Assembly (NCBI GenBank): GCA_903859705.1
Contig: CAIONQ010000082.1
Coordinates: 1 to 47,818 of the forward strand
Source of the DNA: an uncultured Chthonomonas sp.
GTDB taxonomy: Bacteria > Armatimonadota > Chthonomonadetes > Chthonomonadales > Chthonomonadaceae
Direction of reading: 5' to 3'
Length of the DNA stretch: 47,818 nucleotides
A program made the position numbers and the translations under genes. The notes under the pieces were generated by a model. It made no database searches. It had not been told where the DNA came from and saw nothing but the letters and a program-made list of their open reading frames with translations. Positions 46,172 to 47,818 of this stretch are shown one piece after another. Positions within the stretch are counted from its first letter, which is position 1. Each line of letters opens with the position of its first letter.

Positions 46172-47504
46172 CTGCATTAAGCCGGGTTTGTTTGTTAATA
46201 AACATGCCTGCAGAAAGCAACGCAAGGGCACCAAAAATATATACCCAACCGCCGTAGCCAATGGCCTGGCTCATGTTTTCAATCGGTATTTTTGAGGGGC
46301 CGTGATCGCTGAAGTATCCAATAAAGGTAGGGCCAAGTGCCCCACCTCCCCAACCAACCGTATTCATAATGCCTGCGGCAGATCCCCTTACCTCTGGCTT
46401 TACACAATCGTAAAGCGAGGCAAATATCCCCGAATCGTAAAAGCCCTTGAAGAACCCGAAGCCTGCCATGGCAAAAAGCACCGTGGATATCTGGGTTGTG
46501 AGGCCAACCGCAGATACAAAGCCTGCTCCCAGCAACAGGCCGGCACATTGAATGTACACACGACCCGCACGAAATTTACGTGAAAACCTGTCTGCAAGGT
46601 AACCGGCAATTGGCACAGCGATAGCACTTGCCACCTGAATGTAAACCTGCCCGTTGAGCCCTGCTGCAGCCACCTTAAAGTGAAACTTCTCGGCGAGGTA
46701 TGTGGGAGTCCACGTTAAGAAGATGGCGGCAACAAAATTGGCCAGCATAAACGCCATCATCAGCATCAGCACGGCAGGGTTTGCCAGAAAACGGTAGCGC
46801 TCCGCAAACGTGAGGTCGGTACTCTCTGTGGGAGCAGCATGTCCATGAGCCAGCAGGTCGGCAGCAGCCTCAATCCCACCACGCTTTGGCTCTTTCAGAA
46901 TTCTATAGAGAATTATGCTCAATACCATCCCAAGTGTGCCAAAGAGATAAAAGCCATATCTCCAGTTGTACTTCTCACCAATGAGTGCGCCAATCCAGCT
47001 GCCAAGTATGGTTCCAACATAAACGCTGGATTGGTGGGATGAAAGCGCGCGCGAACGGGTTTGTGGCCCATGGTAATCGCTAATAAGCGACATGGATGCG
47101 GGGAAGTAGAATGTCTCCCCAAAGCCCTCAAGGCATCGTACCATGATGAATTGTGAGGTTTTTCTGCACCACCCGGTGGTTACTGTGATAAAGCTCCAGA
47201 ACATGCACCCGCCAAGAATCAGGTCCTTACGCCGGAATTTATCCGCTATCCATCCGGCAACGGGTGCACCAAACGCGTAAACATACATAAATGCAGAGCC
47301 AATAATACCAAGCTCGGTTTTGCTAAGGTGAAACTCTTTCTTAAGCAAGGGAAACACTGCTGCCATCGCCTGCCTGTCTGCATAATTAAACAGGCAGATA
47401 AACCACAGCATCACCACAATTAACCATTTGTAAGAGGAGTTAACAGCGGAAGGGTCTACTTCGTAGCTTGCAGTGTTTGAATCAGGAGCGGATCGGGTGG
47501 TCAT
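46161..47504 (-). CDS. MFS transporter, anion:cation symporter (ACS)-like
   Basis: 447 residues with 12 hydrophobic helices. The opening WLIVVMLWFICLFNYADRQAMAAVFPLLKKEFHLSKTELGIIGSAF, the AGWIADKFRRKDLILGG loop after TM2 and RCLEGFGETFYFPASMSLISDYHG are typical of ACS family members, which carry hexuronates, glucarate or other organic anions with H+ or Na+. The substrate cannot be told from sequence. It stands alone on the minus strand with a weak SD and overlaps the kup stop tail to tail. Confidence 0.92.
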   Translation of the reverse strand: MTTRSAPDSNTASYEVDPSAVNSSYKWLIVVMLWFICLFNYADRQAMAAVFPLLKKEFHLSKTELGIIGSAFMYVYAFGAPVAGWIADKFRRKDLILGGCMFWSFITVTTGWCRKTSQFIMVRCLEGFGETFYFPASMSLISDYHGPQTRSRALSSHQSSVYVGTILGSWIGALIGEKYNWRYGFYLFGTLGMVLSIILYRILKEPKRGGIEAAADLLAHGHAAPTESTDLTFAERYRFLANPAVLMLMMAFMLANFVAAIFLTWTPTYLAEKFHFKVAAAGLNGQVYIQVASAIAVPIAGYLADRFSRKFRAGRVYIQCAGLLLGAGFVSAVGLTTQISTVLFAMAGFGFFKGFYDSGIFASLYDCVKPEVRGSAAGIMNTVGWGGGALGPTFIGYFSDHGPSKIPIENMSQAIGYGGWVYIFGALALLSAGMFINKQTRLNAANQ

Positions 47505-47818
47505 GATGCACTATTGTACTACTGACAGTGTGGAATATCCTGTACTGATGTGATGAATTGCAGGCAACAGCAGGCTGTTACATCAGTATCCCGTGCAGTG
47601 CAACCACAACAATAGGTGGCTACAACAAGCCTGGTCTCTTCGCGCAACGCATAACATGATGTTTATGAAAAGCAATATCTACCGCGCTATGCTTGCTTGT
47701 GTGACAAATGCATTTCAGAACGTGGCTCTGCTTTCGCCACAGGCACCTTTAGCAGTACCACCTCCCTCTTCGCTGCATCTCCTTCGCGTGCTTTGCATTT
47801 CCTTAGCGTAACAAATGC
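47505..47818. other. Intergenic stretch to the window end
   Basis: No supported gene; a 72-codon open frame at 47593-47811 lacks an SD and protein-like composition. The leftward promoter of the MFS gene must lie here. The last ~70 bp are pyrimidine-rich (CCTCCCT, CTCCTT) on the plus strand. Confidence 0.35.

Noticed and set aside
47593-47811. 72-codon open frame at the right edge
   Set aside because: No SD, no recognisable protein pattern; probably chance.
47740-47818. Pyrimidine-rich end resembling 2140-2215
   Set aside because: Similar composition (CTCCCT, TTCCT, GCATTTC) but no alignable repeat long enough to call.

Overview
The window carries about 30 protein genes and no rRNA, tRNA or CRISPR array that I could find. 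It looks like a chromosomal stretch of a free-living bacterium with a two-membrane or otherwise elaborate envelope. The evidence is a Wzm/Wzt polysaccharide exporter, a Tat lipoprotein, secreted glycoside hydrolase and FecR/DUF6600 proteins, a pyruvate:ferredoxin oxidoreductase next to a dihydroorotate-dehydrogenase-like gene, and STAND and HEAT/TPR-rich proteins. This mix recalls Armatimonadota or the Planctomycetota/Verrucomicrobiota side of the tree more than Proteobacteria. I infer this from gene content only and cannot fix the phylum.

Layout. (a) 1-3000 is accessory DNA. A leftward ORF running off the window edge joins a PD-(D/E)XK-like N-terminal domain to a RepA-type AAA ATPase, with a near-consensus promoter, an operator-like palindrome and a ribosome site inside the ORF. 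A pRiA4b ORF-3-like gene follows on the other strand. (b) 3025-8748 is an ion-homeostasis operon: CPA1 Na+/H+ antiporter, membrane histidine kinase, response regulator with an unrecognised output domain, and a KdpD cut down to its ATP-binding and USP domains. A promoter and a long hairpin precede it. (c) 8790-18870 is an envelope polysaccharide modification/export region: carbamoyltransferase with a small partner, Fe(II)/2OG dioxygenase of the PhyH family, Wzt and Wzm, a radical SAM enzyme with its auxiliary cysteines at the N-terminus, and a large SGNH protein. No glycosyltransferase is present. (d) 19122-25038 is a three-gene run: MFS transporter fused to HEAT repeats, secreted apiosidase-like glycoside hydrolase, and a membrane-anchored propeller protein. 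SixA-type phosphatase and a FecR/DUF6600 protein follow.

(e) 28264-33050 holds a STAND ATPase with TPRs and, divergently, two secreted cysteine-hydrolase-type proteins: a C39-like protein and a Tat lipoprotein with CHAP and ChW repeats. The two hydrolase genes are preceded by duplicated copies of the same ~85-bp promoter segment, followed by similarly organised structured leaders. This is the best candidate for an undescribed regulatory system here. (f) 33150-37094 is a leftward operon: fused binding-protein/permease, ABC ATPase and secreted N-acyl-D-amino-acid deacylase, with translational coupling. It probably releases and imports D-amino acids or similar compounds. (g) 37257-47504 is mostly housekeeping: a secreted propeller protein, a LOG-family protein, NifJ, a DHOD-like protein, a Kup potassium transporter, and an ACS-type MFS transporter overlapping the kup tail.

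Several starts were moved inward from the longest possible ORF because a Shine-Dalgarno site, signal peptide or conserved upstream element decided them. All functions are read from sequence motifs without database searches.
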